64,000 bases of DNA from Galeruca laticollis (Eukaryota > Arthropoda > Insecta > Coleoptera > Chrysomelidae): the NCBI GenBank assembly GCA_963921935.1, contig OY998177.1:25055926-25119925 (forward strand), given 5' to 3'. This document shows, piece after piece, positions 1-10,825 of the stretch. The translations under genes and the position numbers were made by a program. Below the pieces are notes generated by a model, which saw only the letters and a list, made by a program, of their open reading frames with translations, was not told where the DNA came from and made no database searches. Position 1 is the stretch's first letter. The number at the start of each line of letters is the position of its first letter.

Positions 1-312
1 AATTGTCCATCAGATTGGTCTTGTAAAGAGACCAATCAGTATTTGTAGGATTTCGGATTGTAGGAACCGATATGGTATTTCCCTCTATCCTAAATTCGAT
101 GATCCTATGGTCGGAAAGTGATGGCTCGCTCATCACCCTCCAATCTTTTACATTTTTCCTAGCAACAACATTAACAATTGTTACGTCCAGGACCTCTTCT
201 CTTGCTCTCGTGACAAATGTGGAGGTTGTCCCCACATTTAAGGCCTCAAAGTTGTTTGCTAAGAGATATTCTAATAAACACTCACCTTTTGCGTTGTTAT
301 TATTAGAATGAA
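1..312 (-). pseudogene. Non-LTR retrotransposon endonuclease, C-terminal fragment
   Basis: Read on the minus strand, about 100 codons are open from near 305 to the window edge. They contain LNVGTTSTFVTRAREEVLDV followed by WRVMSEPSLSDHRIIEF, which is the last third of an APE-type (exonuclease/endonuclease/phosphatase) endonuclease of the R1/I/jockey kind. The SLSDHRIIEF block holds the conserved Asp-His pair of the active site. The known role of such domains is to nick the target DNA to prime reverse transcription. The copy is cut on its 5' side by the mariner-like element that begins at about 313, and it runs off the left edge of the window. The open reading frame on the plus strand at 72-311 is only a shadow of this. 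Confidence 0.75.
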
Positions 313-1762
313 TTACAGGGTGTTTTGTTTAAAAATTTAAAAACGATTTGTGCTCAGTACTTTCAAACTGTTTACGTATCCATTTCATGTTTGGTGGACA
401 GTGTAGACACTGTACTAAATTATGTTAAGCAACTTTTAATGTAAATAGCTTACTCATTTCTCATAACGTTAAGGTCAGTATTTCTGGAGACATGAAGCTG
501 CGCATTTTTTTCAAATAATGATGTGTAATAACTATGTTGATGTTCTGGGCCAGTGGATTGCTTTTAATACCCAAATTTAACTTTAATCGGTAATTCCGAT
601 AAACTAATAAATCAAAGGATGAATTAAAAACTAATTGTGGCTTTGAAAATGTAATCTAAATAAAAGTAGCTACAATTTTAATAACACGAAAATATCAGAA
701 ACGACAGTAAAAATGTTTTATAACAAATGTTCTATGTGACCCCCGTTTACCTCAATGGGCTCATTCAATCTTTACAGAAATGATTTTCTCAATTTAAAAA
801 ATATGTTGGACTGATTGGTAATTAAATTAGCCGAATTTACAATTTGCTGCCATAGTTCTTGAGGAGTGTTTATTTCTTGTGAATATACTAATTATTTCAT
901 ATGGTCCCAAAAAAAATCTAGGGGATTACCTTCGGGAGTTCTAGGCGGCCACGGAAATTCACTCCCTCTGCCACTCCAATGATGAGGAAATTGGTCATCG
1001 AAAAAATTCGTCACTATTGTCCGATAATGAGGTGGTGCTCCATGATCAAAAAAGAGAGATGATCAAAAAAAGTTGTTTGAAAAATTGTAAACATGAGTTA
1101 CCACTCAAATTTTCTGGTAAATCATATGGACCCACCAAACTATCTCCAAAGATACCGCACCATACATTTATCTTAAATCTTAAATTCGTGCTGAAAATGT
1201 GATTCTCGGAATACATGGGTATTTGAAATATCTCAATTGTGACTGTTTCTCCAGTTAAAAACTCCTCTACGTGTAGATGTGGCCTCGTCAGTAAAAAGAA
1301 TTTTGTTAATAAAATTGCGATCTTAATTTGTTTTATCTACCATACGCTGAGCAAAATTCATGCTTAAAGGATAATCTCTAGGCAATACATTTTGTACCGG
1401 TGTAAAATGGTAAGGTCGTAAATTTTCCTTTTTTAAAACTCGCAAAACTGAAGATTGGCTTACCCCAGTCATTGCTGCTAAACACCGAGTGCCTACTTCC
1501 GGATTATTAGTAACTCGCACTAAAATATCATCCTCCTGATCCGCTGTTATTATTTTCGGTCGTCCAATACCACTTTTACGCAAAAATTGTCCAGTTTCTC
1601 CTAATCGTCTGAATGTTTGCCGATTAGGTTGAACTCTGTTTGGATACGTAAACACAAAGCAAAAAGAAAATCAAAAATTATAACATGAGCCTGTCTCCGT
1701 CAATATATTTCCTTTTTTTTCAATATCCTTCTTGAAATCCATACTGTACTCCATCCCTGTAA
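313..1762 (-). mobile_element. Mariner-like (IS630-Tc1-mariner) DNA transposon, decayed
   Basis: A decayed transposase gene on the minus strand is flanked by TACAGGGTG at 314-322 and CATCCCTGTA at 1752-1761, which are near-matching short inverted ends. The right end reads TACAGGGATG on the other strand, so the match covers about 8 bases. The same TACAGGG-type terminus is found on the related element at 44711-47010. Length is about 1.45 kb, normal for this class. It interrupts an older non-LTR endonuclease on its left. The exact target duplication is unclear. The A/T-rich flank between 323 and 760 contains no recognisable coding sequence. Confidence 0.65.
845..1655 (-). pseudogene. Mariner-like transposase with N-terminal helix-turn-helix, broken
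   Basis: Family role: a DDE/D transposase that binds the element ends and cuts and pastes it. The N-terminal part (1323-1655) is an open stretch with PNRQTFRRL, GRPKIITADQEDDILVRV and GVSQSSVLRVLKKENLRPYH, the paired helix-turn-helix layout of insect mariner-like proteins. Further along in other frames come ILFTDEA (first catalytic Asp), INVWCGIFGDSLVGPYDLP, DHGAPPHYRTIV (second Asp) and WPPRTPEGNPLDFFWDHMK. In the last block the usual SPD is TPE, so the third acidic residue is Glu or is lost. At least two stops and several frameshifts separate these blocks. It cannot encode an active enzyme as it stands. Confidence 0.75.
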
Positions 1763-2889
1763 AAACATCATTTCGGATAAACTGCTGCTATTCATCCGAG
1801 AACTTAAATTCTATTGTGTATTTTACATCGGACAAAGTTTGTCAATTGCATTTTATAATTACAATTTGATAAGGGATTACCTTTAGTTAAAGAGCCGTTA
1901 CAATGATATCAATCTAGCTTTGGGGTTACAACAATATATAATTGCAGATTAGGATCTTAATATTTTCTTTCGGTGCATTAGGTAAATAAAATGTTGATAT
2001 CGACCATTAGACTTGGTTACATTGTTTGTGGAGGATAATATAAACCAGAATAAAAGAAACTAGTGCTGGAGATTATCAATTTTGAATGTATAGTGTAACT
2101 GTTATACTATGTTTTCGTAATTGAGAGGGTAATAATGTTACAATTTTTATCCCGTTCCTATCGCAAATGTCGTAGCAAATCCCATCAAAAAAACTAGAGG
2201 ACAGGATAAACCTTTAGATTCCGGCTAGCTTACAGTGAAGACGAGTGTGGTTCACATCCAGTTCATCTAAATATTCAAGGTGTTACTTAGGGCGCCATCT
2301 GATCTTTGCCCAGCCTAATTTTACGTTCTCTTTTTTCTGAAAATCGGAAAACGGGGGAAAAGTTAGTACCTGTAGTAATGTATCGACTACAGAAAAAAAG
2401 TTTTACAAAAAAGTATCAATGATTGCAATAAAAAAAATATACTATTTTATCCTACACTACTCAAAAACCCAATTTTCGTGGCTCTATTGGGACGGGAAAG
2501 TAGGTATTTGCACGGCTAGGCGAGAAAAATGGCAAATAATGGCTAGACAGGGAAACAGCTTCACAAAAATAACACTAGATGGCTCCTTATTATAAATGAC
2601 GACGCGGCTGTCACTTTTAAATTTCAAATTGTGACTTAAGGCTTCATTGACAATGCAATTACAATAAGTGCTTAGGGAAATTAAACTCAGAATTCGGAAC
2701 GTCATTGAAACCTTGCATTCACGAAGAGAAAATTGATGTAATAATTAGCTGATTTTTGGTTGCGTCCTCTTTGTATTATGGGCTAGAACAATTGACAGTG
2801 TTGATGCTCGACAATAATTTGTCAATATAGAAGTGTCAAAGCCATCAAATCAGACAAAGTGGTGGAGAAAATTAATAATAGATACAACT
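1763..2889. other. No recognisable gene
   Basis: AT-rich sequence between the mariner-like element and the Penelope-like element. A 73-codon open frame at 2484-2705 on the minus strand resembles nothing I know. A short coding-like run on the minus strand near 1770-1840 could be the continuation of an older element but is too short to name. Confidence 0.5.
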
Positions 2890-2891
2890 TA

Positions 2892-3324
2892 CAATGAAAT
2901 TAACTGTCTCGACCCTTACTTCGTGGAATCTACTCATATTAGTGTTTTAAATGAAACTCAATGTTTCTAGGTAATTCCACAATATAAGGAAAAATGTTGA
3001 AAATTCTAAAAAATTGACAATTGTTTCGATCACTGAACGTCATCGTCAGAATGACAGAAATTACATTTCATTTGATGCCTACCTGATGTTTAGTAGTTAT
3101 TTTTGGCTAGACCAAGAAATGACCTACCTTGTGATTGACTTAATATATGTTAATAGAAAAAAGAAGAATATGTGATATTACAAATATTGAAGCTTAGATA
3201 TTATTAGCCCTATTGTGATATCCTGGATATCATTTTTCCAATTAAGATCAGTATAACTGTGCAATGATTTAGAAAACCAGGAAAACTATATCTGCTGATC
3301 TTTACAACTATCACTTAAGAAGAG
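2892..3324 (-). repeat. Penelope-like terminal repeat, copy A (downstream of the gene)
   Basis: Starts at the codons for the C-terminal LLK and stop of the element's gene and runs about 420 bp downstream on the minus strand. It can be followed almost base by base in copies at 4216-4610 (inverted relative to this) and 56664-57130. Landmarks are a BamHI-less AT-rich stretch containing GATATCCAGGATATC, itself a palindrome-like block, and AACAATTGTCAATTTTTTAG. Confidence 0.85.
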
Positions 3325-4215
3325 AGTTTAATGGTGGAGAATTTCCTAGATTTATCTGTTCATTGACGACTTCATATTGTGGGTTTCTTAAGTGTCTTCT
3401 AATTTCCAACTCTTCAAGGAAATCCAGTTCTTGTTTCTTATCACAAATATGTAGTACTTCTAGTTCTGTGTTAGGTGTCAATGAATGGTTGGTGTCAAGT
3501 AGATGTTTTGCGTAATGGGATTCATCTGGTTGTTTTAATCTGTATGCTCGTAAGTGTTCACTGTATCGGATTTCAAAATTTCTAAGGGTCTGACCCAAAA
3601 GACAGCATTACATTCTGGACATTTGAGTTTATATATTCCTGATTTCTTTAATATTGGTATTTTTGTTTCAACATTTAACAATTTTGTACTCACGTTATTT
3701 TCTGTTTTAAAAGAAATTGTATTCGTTGCTAAAGATATTATCTTTGAAATATTATTGGAAATATTTCCTGCATATGTGATGATTTTATAACTATTTATTT
3801 CTTCAGTTTGTTTAGGAAAAATTGGTTGTAATGCCACTTTTTCCTCCTTTTTATGAATTAACTTATTTATGATATGTAATGGATAACAGTTGGATGTTGC
3901 TATTTGTCTAATTGTATTAATCTCTCTATCAAAATTACATTTGTTCATAGGAACTGAAAATGCTCTATGTATAATTAAATCATATGCCGCTAGTTTATGT
4001 GACATGGGGTGATTGGAACTATATTGAATTGTCACATCAGTGTGTGTTGGTTTTCGGTAAATTGAATAATCAAGTACATTATTAACTCTTTGAATTTTCA
4101 AATCAAGAAAATTGGTTGAGTTATTTTCTTCAACTTCTAATGTAAATTTAATTTTTGGGTGTAAATTAATAATGTGGTTGAAAAATATATCTAATTGTCG
4201 TTCACTTCTATTAAA
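3311..4215 (-). pseudogene. Penelope-like reverse transcriptase C-terminus plus GIY-YIG endonuclease
   Basis: Reading from 4215 downward: LDIFFNHIINLHPKIKFTLE, FLDLKIQRVNN, then SIYRKPTHTDVTIQYSSNHP, the characteristic segment that ends the reverse transcriptase of these elements. About 100 residues later comes GIYKLKCPECNAV and, in another frame, GQTLRNFEIRYSEHLRAY and HYAKHLLDTNHS, which together form the GIY-YIG nuclease (GIY, then a Y-V-G-Q-T-type block, then the Arg-bearing helix). A one-base frameshift near 3598-3603 sits exactly between the GIY block and the GQT block. The YIG equivalent is disrupted there. The frame ends with NLGNSPPLNSLLK and a stop at 3311. The palm domain with its catalytic Asp residues is absent. 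Confidence 0.85.
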
Positions 4216-4610
4216 CTGCCTTCTTAAGTGATAATTGTAATGATCAGCAGATATAGTTTTCCTGGTTTTCTATATCATTGCACAGTTATACTGATCCTAA
4301 TTGTAAAAATGATATCCCGGATATCACCATAGGGCTAATAATATCTAAGCTTCAATATTTGTAATATCACATCTTCTTCTTTTTTCTATTAACATATATT
4401 TAGGCAATCACAGTGTAGGTCATTTCTTGGTCTAGCCAAAAATAACTACTAAACATCAGGTAGGCATCAAATGAAATGTAATTTCTGTCATTCTGTCGAT
4501 GATATTCAGTGATCGAAACAATTGTCAATTTTTTAGAATTTTCTACATTTTCCATTATATTGTGGAATTAGCTAGAAACATTGAGTTTTATTTAAAGCAC
4601 TAATAACTTC
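4216..4610 (+). repeat. Penelope-like terminal repeat, copy B (inverted)
   Basis: Begins with the same CTTCTTAAGTGATAATTG stretch as the other copies and follows copy A in reverse complement to about 4590, where homology stops after TAAAGCACTAATAACTTC. It is fused directly to the truncated reverse transcriptase at about 4215, so the coding remnant lies between two copies facing each other. Confidence 0.85.
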
Positions 4611-4993
4611 TAATCTCAAAAATGAGATAACTTTGCGCATGCACATCCTAAAGTGTTTAGTATAATTAGTAATATGTTCAATCATGAATGCTGAAGTGCA
4701 ATGACAGCTTAAAAGGTTCTACGGCTAATTGTAATTACTAATTGTTAATTTGTTCATTGTGAATGGTCCTTTAGGATTTTGTTGACACTAAAACTAAGAT
4801 TGAAAATAGTATGTTACATAATATGGACGAATCCTACGGCAGTTATTGTACACCGGAAGGGATTATGCAGAAAGCAAGATAGTTTACACTAAATTTGCTA
4901 CTTCAAAAGTCAAAAGAAAAATATAACCAAAAATATAAACATTTTATGAATTGTTTATTGCATTATCAGGTACAGCGAAATAGTTATTTGTAT

Positions 4994-5102
4994 GCCGAGG
5001 ACTGAAAGTGCTACTTTGTTGGACGAGTATGACAATTACGAGACGAGCGAAGTGAGGCGAGCAACAGACGAGTCCAACAAAGTAGTATTTCGGCCGCGGC
5101 GT
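4994..5102. repeat. Short palindromic element with GC-richer loop
   Basis: Arms of about 31 bp (4994-5024 and 5072-5102) include a perfect 14-bp pair, CTACTTTGTTGGAC at 5011-5024 and GTCCAACAAAGTAG at 5072-5085. The loop is GC-rich for this region and has GAGCGAAGTGAGGCGAGC. A structurally similar but different-sequence hairpin is at 40608-40729. Probably a small non-autonomous element; no target duplication was identified. Confidence 0.6.
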
Positions 5103-5765
5103 ACACAACATTTTTTAGACAACGCATAAGATCCAAAACATTTTCAATTACACTGAGGAAAGAAAATAAATAATAGAGAATGATAAACATTTTATTTATT
5201 GAACAATATAATGTACTTAATGATATTCGCAATGTCAATAATAATTATTTCCAAAAAGTAATGTTGATTATACCTCTAGGATAATTGTTAATATTTATTG
5301 GACTGGGTGCAGTTGGAATATGTATATCGCTACTAGATGTCAACTCTCAACATTGAAGTGGCTAGAGTCACATTTAAGGAAGTTAAAGTTGTCTACTCCA
5401 GAGCGTCCCGAAAGTGTTTTGCAGTACGGAACTGTCACTTTCACTACATGGAACACTCAAAACGCAACTTTTGGTATGTAAATGAATACAGAACGAGCAA
5501 CTTTCAGATCGCGTCGTCTGAAAATGTTATTTTCAACAAATCATTTGCTATTTTTTATGACTCGCTCATCTCATAACATTAAACGGGACAGTCAGAATAT
5601 TTAGAATCTAATCATTTTGTGTGTAGGATGAAAACTATTGTGTGTTCCACATCGTGAAAGTGGTGGATAATAAAAAGACAACGAGTGAAATCTCGTTAGA
5701 ACCAGTGCGTAAGGTATAAGAAACTGAAAGGCAAACCTAGAACCGAATATTGGTCCTTTGCCAAA
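5103..5765. other. No recognisable gene
   Basis: Short open frames at 5337-5576 (plus) and 5601-5807 (minus) have no motifs I recognise. The stretch leads directly into BEL/Pao integrase sequence and may include upstream Pol sequence too decayed to read. Confidence 0.4.
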
Positions 5766-6680
5766 AAATAGAGTAAATGAAGCCAATCCCTTCAAGATTA
5801 TTGGCATTGACTTTGCGGGACCTCTTTATGTAACGAAACCTAATAATCCTTAACAACAAGATAATACTTATGATATGCTAATAACATAAGGGGTTATACG
5901 AAGCATTCATTTGGAGTTAGCCCCTGACATGACTACAGAAACTTGCCTACGAGATCTACGAAGATTTATTACCAGAAGAGATACGCCAGTTGTAATATAA
6001 TCAGATAATGCTAGAACCTTTAAAATAGCTTCTCTAGAACTAGAAAAATTGTCAAAGATCTTAACGAATGAGAGTCAGCAAGAAGCTCAAGATCCTAGAA
6101 TTGAATAGACATTTATTATCGAAAGAGCTGCTTTGAGGGGCAGTTTTTGGGAAAGGTGAAGACCAACTGTGAATAATTCCTGGAAGTTATCCCTAGGGAA
6201 AATAGTAGTGAATTATCATTAACTCCAGATGCTCCTATATGAAGTTGAAGCTACGAGTACAGTAAATTCTGATACGTTAATATACCTATATTGATGATGA
6301 GAATGAGAACTTACTAATCTTGACACCAAAACACTTTTTGCATGGAAGTAACTACAACGGATTTAGTATCTTGCAGTGAAGAAAGCTTGATGAAAACAAC
6401 ATTGTAAATCAATTGAGAAATCGAGAGAAAATTCTAGAAAAGCTGGAACTTGGATTATCTTCATTAGCGCATGCTAAAGGAAACGTTGGTTCTTCAAACT
6501 TTTAAATTGGAGAAATATTGCTTTCATACGATCAAAACGTGCCAATACTGGTAAAGGAAGCTTGTATGAATAAATGAGATTTATCCGGGAATAGATGAAA
6601 AAGTTAGAGCCTGCGAAGTTAGAACATCAGATGGTGTCCGCCTACGTCGTCCAGTACAGTTTCCATTTTCATTCTAGAAT
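5766..6680 (+). pseudogene. BEL/Pao retrotransposon integrase and C-terminal region, decayed
   Basis: On the plus strand PFKIIGIDFAGPLYV opens the integrase core (the Asp of GIDFAGPL is the first catalytic residue). It is followed by SIHLELAPDMTTETCLRDL and RRFITRRDTPVVI, then a stop and SDNARTFKIAS, which holds the second Asp. Near the end, EIYPGIDEKVRACEVRTSDG and RLRRPVQ match the C-terminal domain that closes BEL/Pao polyproteins. Several stops and frameshifts intervene. The family's role is insertion of reverse-transcribed DNA. No long terminal repeat was recognised next to it. A second BEL/Pao remnant lies on the other strand at 50765-54410. Confidence 0.75.
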
Positions 6681-6755
6681 AATTGAGTGGGGCAGAATAA
6701 AAAAAAGCATCTAGCTCTCATGTCAGTTTCGAAAACGTAAAAACAGCGTTTATTT

Positions 6756-7490
6756 AATACTACCAAAACTGCTATCTACGGATATCAGTAAAACTTTGCG
6801 CCATGTACACGTCTCAAGTGACTCTAGAAAGAATAAAATTCCATTTAATAAACAATTCGAATACCTAATTAAATTAAAATCGCAAAAATTTTTGAAATCA
6901 CGTAAAATACCTCTTCGTATATTAAATGTATGCACCTTTTTCTATTTTCAATTGATACTCACAAAGAAACATTCTTCCAAATAATTCTCAATTTATTGAC
7001 TGAAATTTATTCAGATGAAAATTTTATATATACATAGTTGTTTTCCAACTAATTTTAAGCTGATCTAAAAAATCATTTGGCAAGAAAAAAAATTTATAAG
7101 ACTTGGCCCTATGTTTGGTAGAAGGCTGCAAAAATTGGGCCAAGTCTTATAAACTTTTTTTCTTGCCAAATGATTTTTTAGATCAGCTTAAAATTAGTTG
7201 GAAAATAACTATGTATATATAAAAATTTTATCTGAATAAATTTCAGTTAATAAATTGAGAATTATTTGGAAGAATGTTTCTTTGTAAGTATCAATTGAAA
7301 ATAGAAAAAGGTAGATAAATTTAATATACGACATGGTATTTTACGTGATTTCAAAAATTTTTGTGATTTTAATTTAATTAGGTATTCGAATTGTTTATTA
7401 AATGGAATTTTATTCTTTCTAGAGTCACTTGAGACGTGTACATGGCGCAAAGTTTTACTGATATCCGTAGATAGCAGTTTTGGTAGTATT
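6756..7490. mobile_element. Foldback (long inverted repeat) element
   Basis: Two arms of about 352 bp (6758-7109 and 7137-7488) are reverse complements of each other at roughly 97 percent by eye, separated by a 27-base loop (7110-7136). The equal lengths mean almost no indels. The outer ends read AATACTACCAAAACTGC and GCAGTTTTGGTAGTATT. If the bounding TA is a target duplication the inverted repeat proper starts with CTACCAAAACTGC, which would suit a Tc1/mariner-type non-autonomous element. The 62-codon frames inside each arm (6796-6984 and 7262-7450) mirror one another and are not genes. Confidence 0.85.
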
Positions 7491-7682
7491 TCAATTATTT
7501 TTGTAGTTTAATCTTTTAATTCGTTCTATTGTTCATTTAGTTTCATTTCTTCAACGTGTGACAAGATTATAGTTTTTAATCGAAAATATTTTTTTTCTAA
7601 GACTAGACTATCTACAAAATATTTTCTTCACTTGTTTAAATATTGTTCAATCAAACTATATAAAGTGTGGCCAGCCTAAAAT

Positions 7683-9208
7683 GGAAAACCTTCTCATCAA
7701 TTTTTAAAAGACTATTAAGATTTCTATTTTTGAGGTATGATTATTAAACTATACATAAAAAAAAAATTAAAATACTGAAAGATGAAATTCGAGACCGACA
7801 ACACAGAAATTTAAATATTTTACACTTAAAACCCCCAAACTTGTTAATATTGTTACAAAAAATTTTATAAACAACAAAATATACGTTATTTGATAATGTA
7901 AACAGTTATCGAAGAATTACTTGAAGAAAAGGATGAATAATGGTAATAAAAGAACCTTCCGAAGACTTCATAATAGAATTATTTATTCATTTCACCTAGA
8001 AAACTACAACTAAAACGGAAAACCTTCCCTTCAATTTTGAAAAGACTATTCAGATTTACGTTTTTGAAATATAATTATTAAACTATACATAAAAAAAATT
8101 AAAATACTGAAAGATGAAATTCAAGACCGACAACCCAGAAATTTAAATATTTCACATTTAGAAACCCCAAACATGCTAATATTGTTACAAAAAATTCTAT
8201 AAACAACAAAATATACGTTATTTAATAATGTAAACAGTTATCGAACAATTACTTGAAGAATAAGGATCAATAATGGTAATTTTCCGAAGACTTCATAATA
8301 CAATTATTTATTGATTTCATTTAGAAAACCAAAACTAAAGTAGAATTCCTTTTCTTCAATTTTGAAAAAACTATTCAGATTTCTGCTTTAGAAATATTTC
8401 TATCAAACTATACATAAAAAAAATTAAAATACTGAAAGATGAAATTCAAGACCGACAACCCAGAAATTTAAATATTTTACATTTAGAAACCCCAAACTTG
8501 CTAATATTGTTACAAAAGATTCTATAAACAACAAAATATACGTTATTTAATAATGTAAACAGTTATCGAACAATTACTCGAGGAATAAGTATCAATAATG
8601 TTAATAAAAGAGCTTTTCGAAGACTTCATAATACAATTATTTATTGATTTCACCTAGAAAACCACAACTAAAATGGAAAACCTTCTCTTCAATTTTGAAA
8701 AAAACTATTCAGATTTCTATTTTAGAAACATTACTATCAAACTATACATAAAAAAAAATTTTAAATACTGAAAGATTAAATTTGATACCGACAACCCAGA
8801 AATTTAAATATTTCACATTTAAAAACCCCAAACTTGCTAATATTATTACAAAAAATTCTATAAACAACAAAATATACGTTATTTAATAATGTAAATAGTT
8901 ATCGAACAATTGCTTGAAGAATAAGGTTGAATAATGGTAATAAAAGAACTTTACGAAGACTTCATAATAGAATTATTTATTGATTTCACCTAGAAAACCA
9001 TAACTAAAGTGGAAAACCCTTAGTTCAATTTTGAAAAAACTATTCAGATTCCTATTTTTAAAATATGATTATTAAACTATACATGAAGATGAAATTCGAG
9101 ACCAACAACCCAGAAATTAAAATTTTTCACATTTAAAAACACCAAACTTGTTAATATTGTTAAAATTCTATAAACAACAAAATATACGTTATTTAATAAA
9201 TAATTATA
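7683..9208. repeat. Satellite array, ~332-bp unit, about 4.6 copies
   Basis: Units start at about 7683, 8017, 8343, 8675 and 9011, giving spacings of 334, 326, 332 and 336. Each contains AAACTATACATAAAAAAA, the block GACCGACAACCCAGAAATTT, AAACAACAAAATATACGTTA and TTATCGAACAATTACTTGA. Differences are substitutions and small indels; the last copy has lost the middle and ends in the reverse transcriptase remnant that follows. Very AT-rich, with no open frame. Confidence 0.9.
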
Positions 9209-9795
9209 ACAAAGGAACAATTTTGGATTCTGTGTTATTCAATCTTTGTATAAATGAATTGTTTTCAGTGAGCAGTACTGGATATATACAATTAGAGTCG
9301 CAGACGATACAGCCATTATTTATGAAATAGATAATTGGTATGATTTGAAATAGTTGAAAATGATCTAAGATTAATTAAGGATTGGTTTCATCATAAATTA
9401 CTTACTGTAAATTTTAATAAAACATAATTTGTCATTTCTTAATTCTAGAGACCATAAGAATAGCTTCACATATTTTTTATAGAAAAAAACTAGAGATTGT
9501 ACTTTATAACTATAAGTGTTTAAAAAAGTTTATGTACAATGTCAATACTTGCAGATATTGTACTACGGTCTAGTGGAAAGCCATCTCAGGTATGGCCTAT
9601 TTTCTTGGGGATGCGCTTCCAGAACATTTATAGGTCCCTTTTAGAGATTATACAAAGAAGCTTCATTTAGATTATTATGTCTAGTTCCAGCATGTGCCCT
9701 AGTGACGCACTGTATAATATAAACAAAATCTTTGACTTGAAGAAATTATGTTTTCTGTGTGCATCTGTGAAATATCATACTATGAAAAATGAAAA
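9205..9795 (+). pseudogene. Non-LTR reverse transcriptase C-terminal remnant (CR1/jockey-like)
   Basis: GTILDSVLFNLCINELFSV corresponds to the block before the catalytic YADD, which here is readable only after a frame change (FADDTAI-like reading of the plus strand at about 9297). Then NDLRLIKDWFHHKLLTVNFN and later YYGLVESHLRYGLFSWGC follow, all standard C-terminal reverse transcriptase/thumb blocks. Several stops and frameshifts. It abuts the end of the satellite array. The VESHLRYGLFSWGC block is close to the one in the LINE at 19018-23035, so both belong to related lineages. Confidence 0.75.
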
Positions 9796-10626
9796 ATAAA
9801 ATTAAGTTACCTACACATACATATGAATCCAAAAATAATAATATGAAGCTCCTATGATGACAAAACCTTTTTGTCAAATTTTTCCTATTAACACAACCAA
9901 AAGTTTTGTGAAATTAACATCAGAAATATATCTTCATTCTCTGCAATGTCTATCCACTTCATAGATTTTATGTATAATTAGGTATAGTGTTTTCTTATTT
10001 ACCAAAACATATGTTGAGGTAAATTCGTTCATCTCTTGCATACAGTTTTTAGTATTTATAATTAACAAATTGGCTTTTATAAGTTGTTCGGGATACTAAT
10101 GTTCAATTTGGGTTCAATACTACTGATGAACTGATTGTAGAATTCATTTTTATAGGAGAAATTGATAACATATTTGAAAAACTTATTTAAATTTGACGTT
10201 ATTAAATGGCAAATGACAGTTGTGTTGTGACGTCAACTGACGCAGTTGTGAGGACGATACAATTCGATGATTTTACGAACCGTGCTCGAGAATATAAATT
10301 TTAGGGACTATTCGCAAATAGAGCAATCACAAGCTTGCGTATGCATGACGTTGGGAACGACGTCAAGAATAACGCCCTGATTCCAGATTCAGGGCATCAG
10401 TGCGGATGAAACTCAATCATCGACCACCACACCTGCAAGAAATGAATCACCGGTAGCGACATTGATTTTTTTAGCGAAATATCGAAACCACACATGAGAA
10501 ACCTTAAACTGTAGAAATATTTTTACAAAAGTTACAACTTTTATTTTTTAGAACTGAATATCTTTTTAATAAATACATGGAAAATTATCATTGAAGCTGC
10601 AAATGGAAGATCATATATGAATTATA
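9796..10626. other. No recognisable gene
   Basis: AT-rich sequence up to the left end of the 10627-14713 transposon. A 7-bp inverted pair (GCCCTGA and TCAGGGC) near 10373-10395 forms a small hairpin; nothing else stands out. Confidence 0.5.
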
Positions 10627-10627
10627 T

Positions 10628-10670
10628 GGCAAATGTATGCATGGGTATATCTCTGCAAATCGAATAATTT
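10628..10670 (+). repeat. Left terminal inverted repeat of the 10627-14713 transposon
   Basis: GGCAAATGTATGC, AT, GGGTATATCTCTG, then CAAATCGAATAATTT. Matches the reverse complement of 14673-14713 except for three substitutions and three additional bases (a T within the first block and AT before GGG). Confidence 0.75.
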
Positions 10671-10825
10671 GATGTCCGAGCTTTTTTTTAAAGGTTCAAT
10701 AAGTTTTAGCTGAGTTAGTTTTTATCAAAAGGTTAGTATATAACATATTGATGCTTTATGCATGAAAATGATGTAAAAACTTGAAAACATTAGCCCGAAA
10801 AAAAAACAATTTAGATATGATTTCT

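Larger units (their letters stand above)
2890..4610 (-). mobile_element. Penelope-like retroelement, 5'-truncated, with inverted terminal copies
   Basis: The minus strand carries the end of a reverse transcriptase joined to a GIY-YIG endonuclease, the defining arrangement of endonuclease-bearing Penelope-like elements. A ~400-bp segment follows the stop codon (2892-3324) and a second copy of that segment lies in inverted orientation on the other side of the coding remnant (4216-4610). A third copy lies at 56664-57130. Penelope-like elements are known for such direct or inverted terminal copies arising from unusual integration. Most of the reverse transcriptase is missing, so the copy is dead. 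Confidence 0.85.

Noticed and set aside
6796..6984. 62-codon frame repeated at 7262-7450 as a conserved small gene
   Set aside because: The two frames are the two arms of the foldback read from opposite strands.
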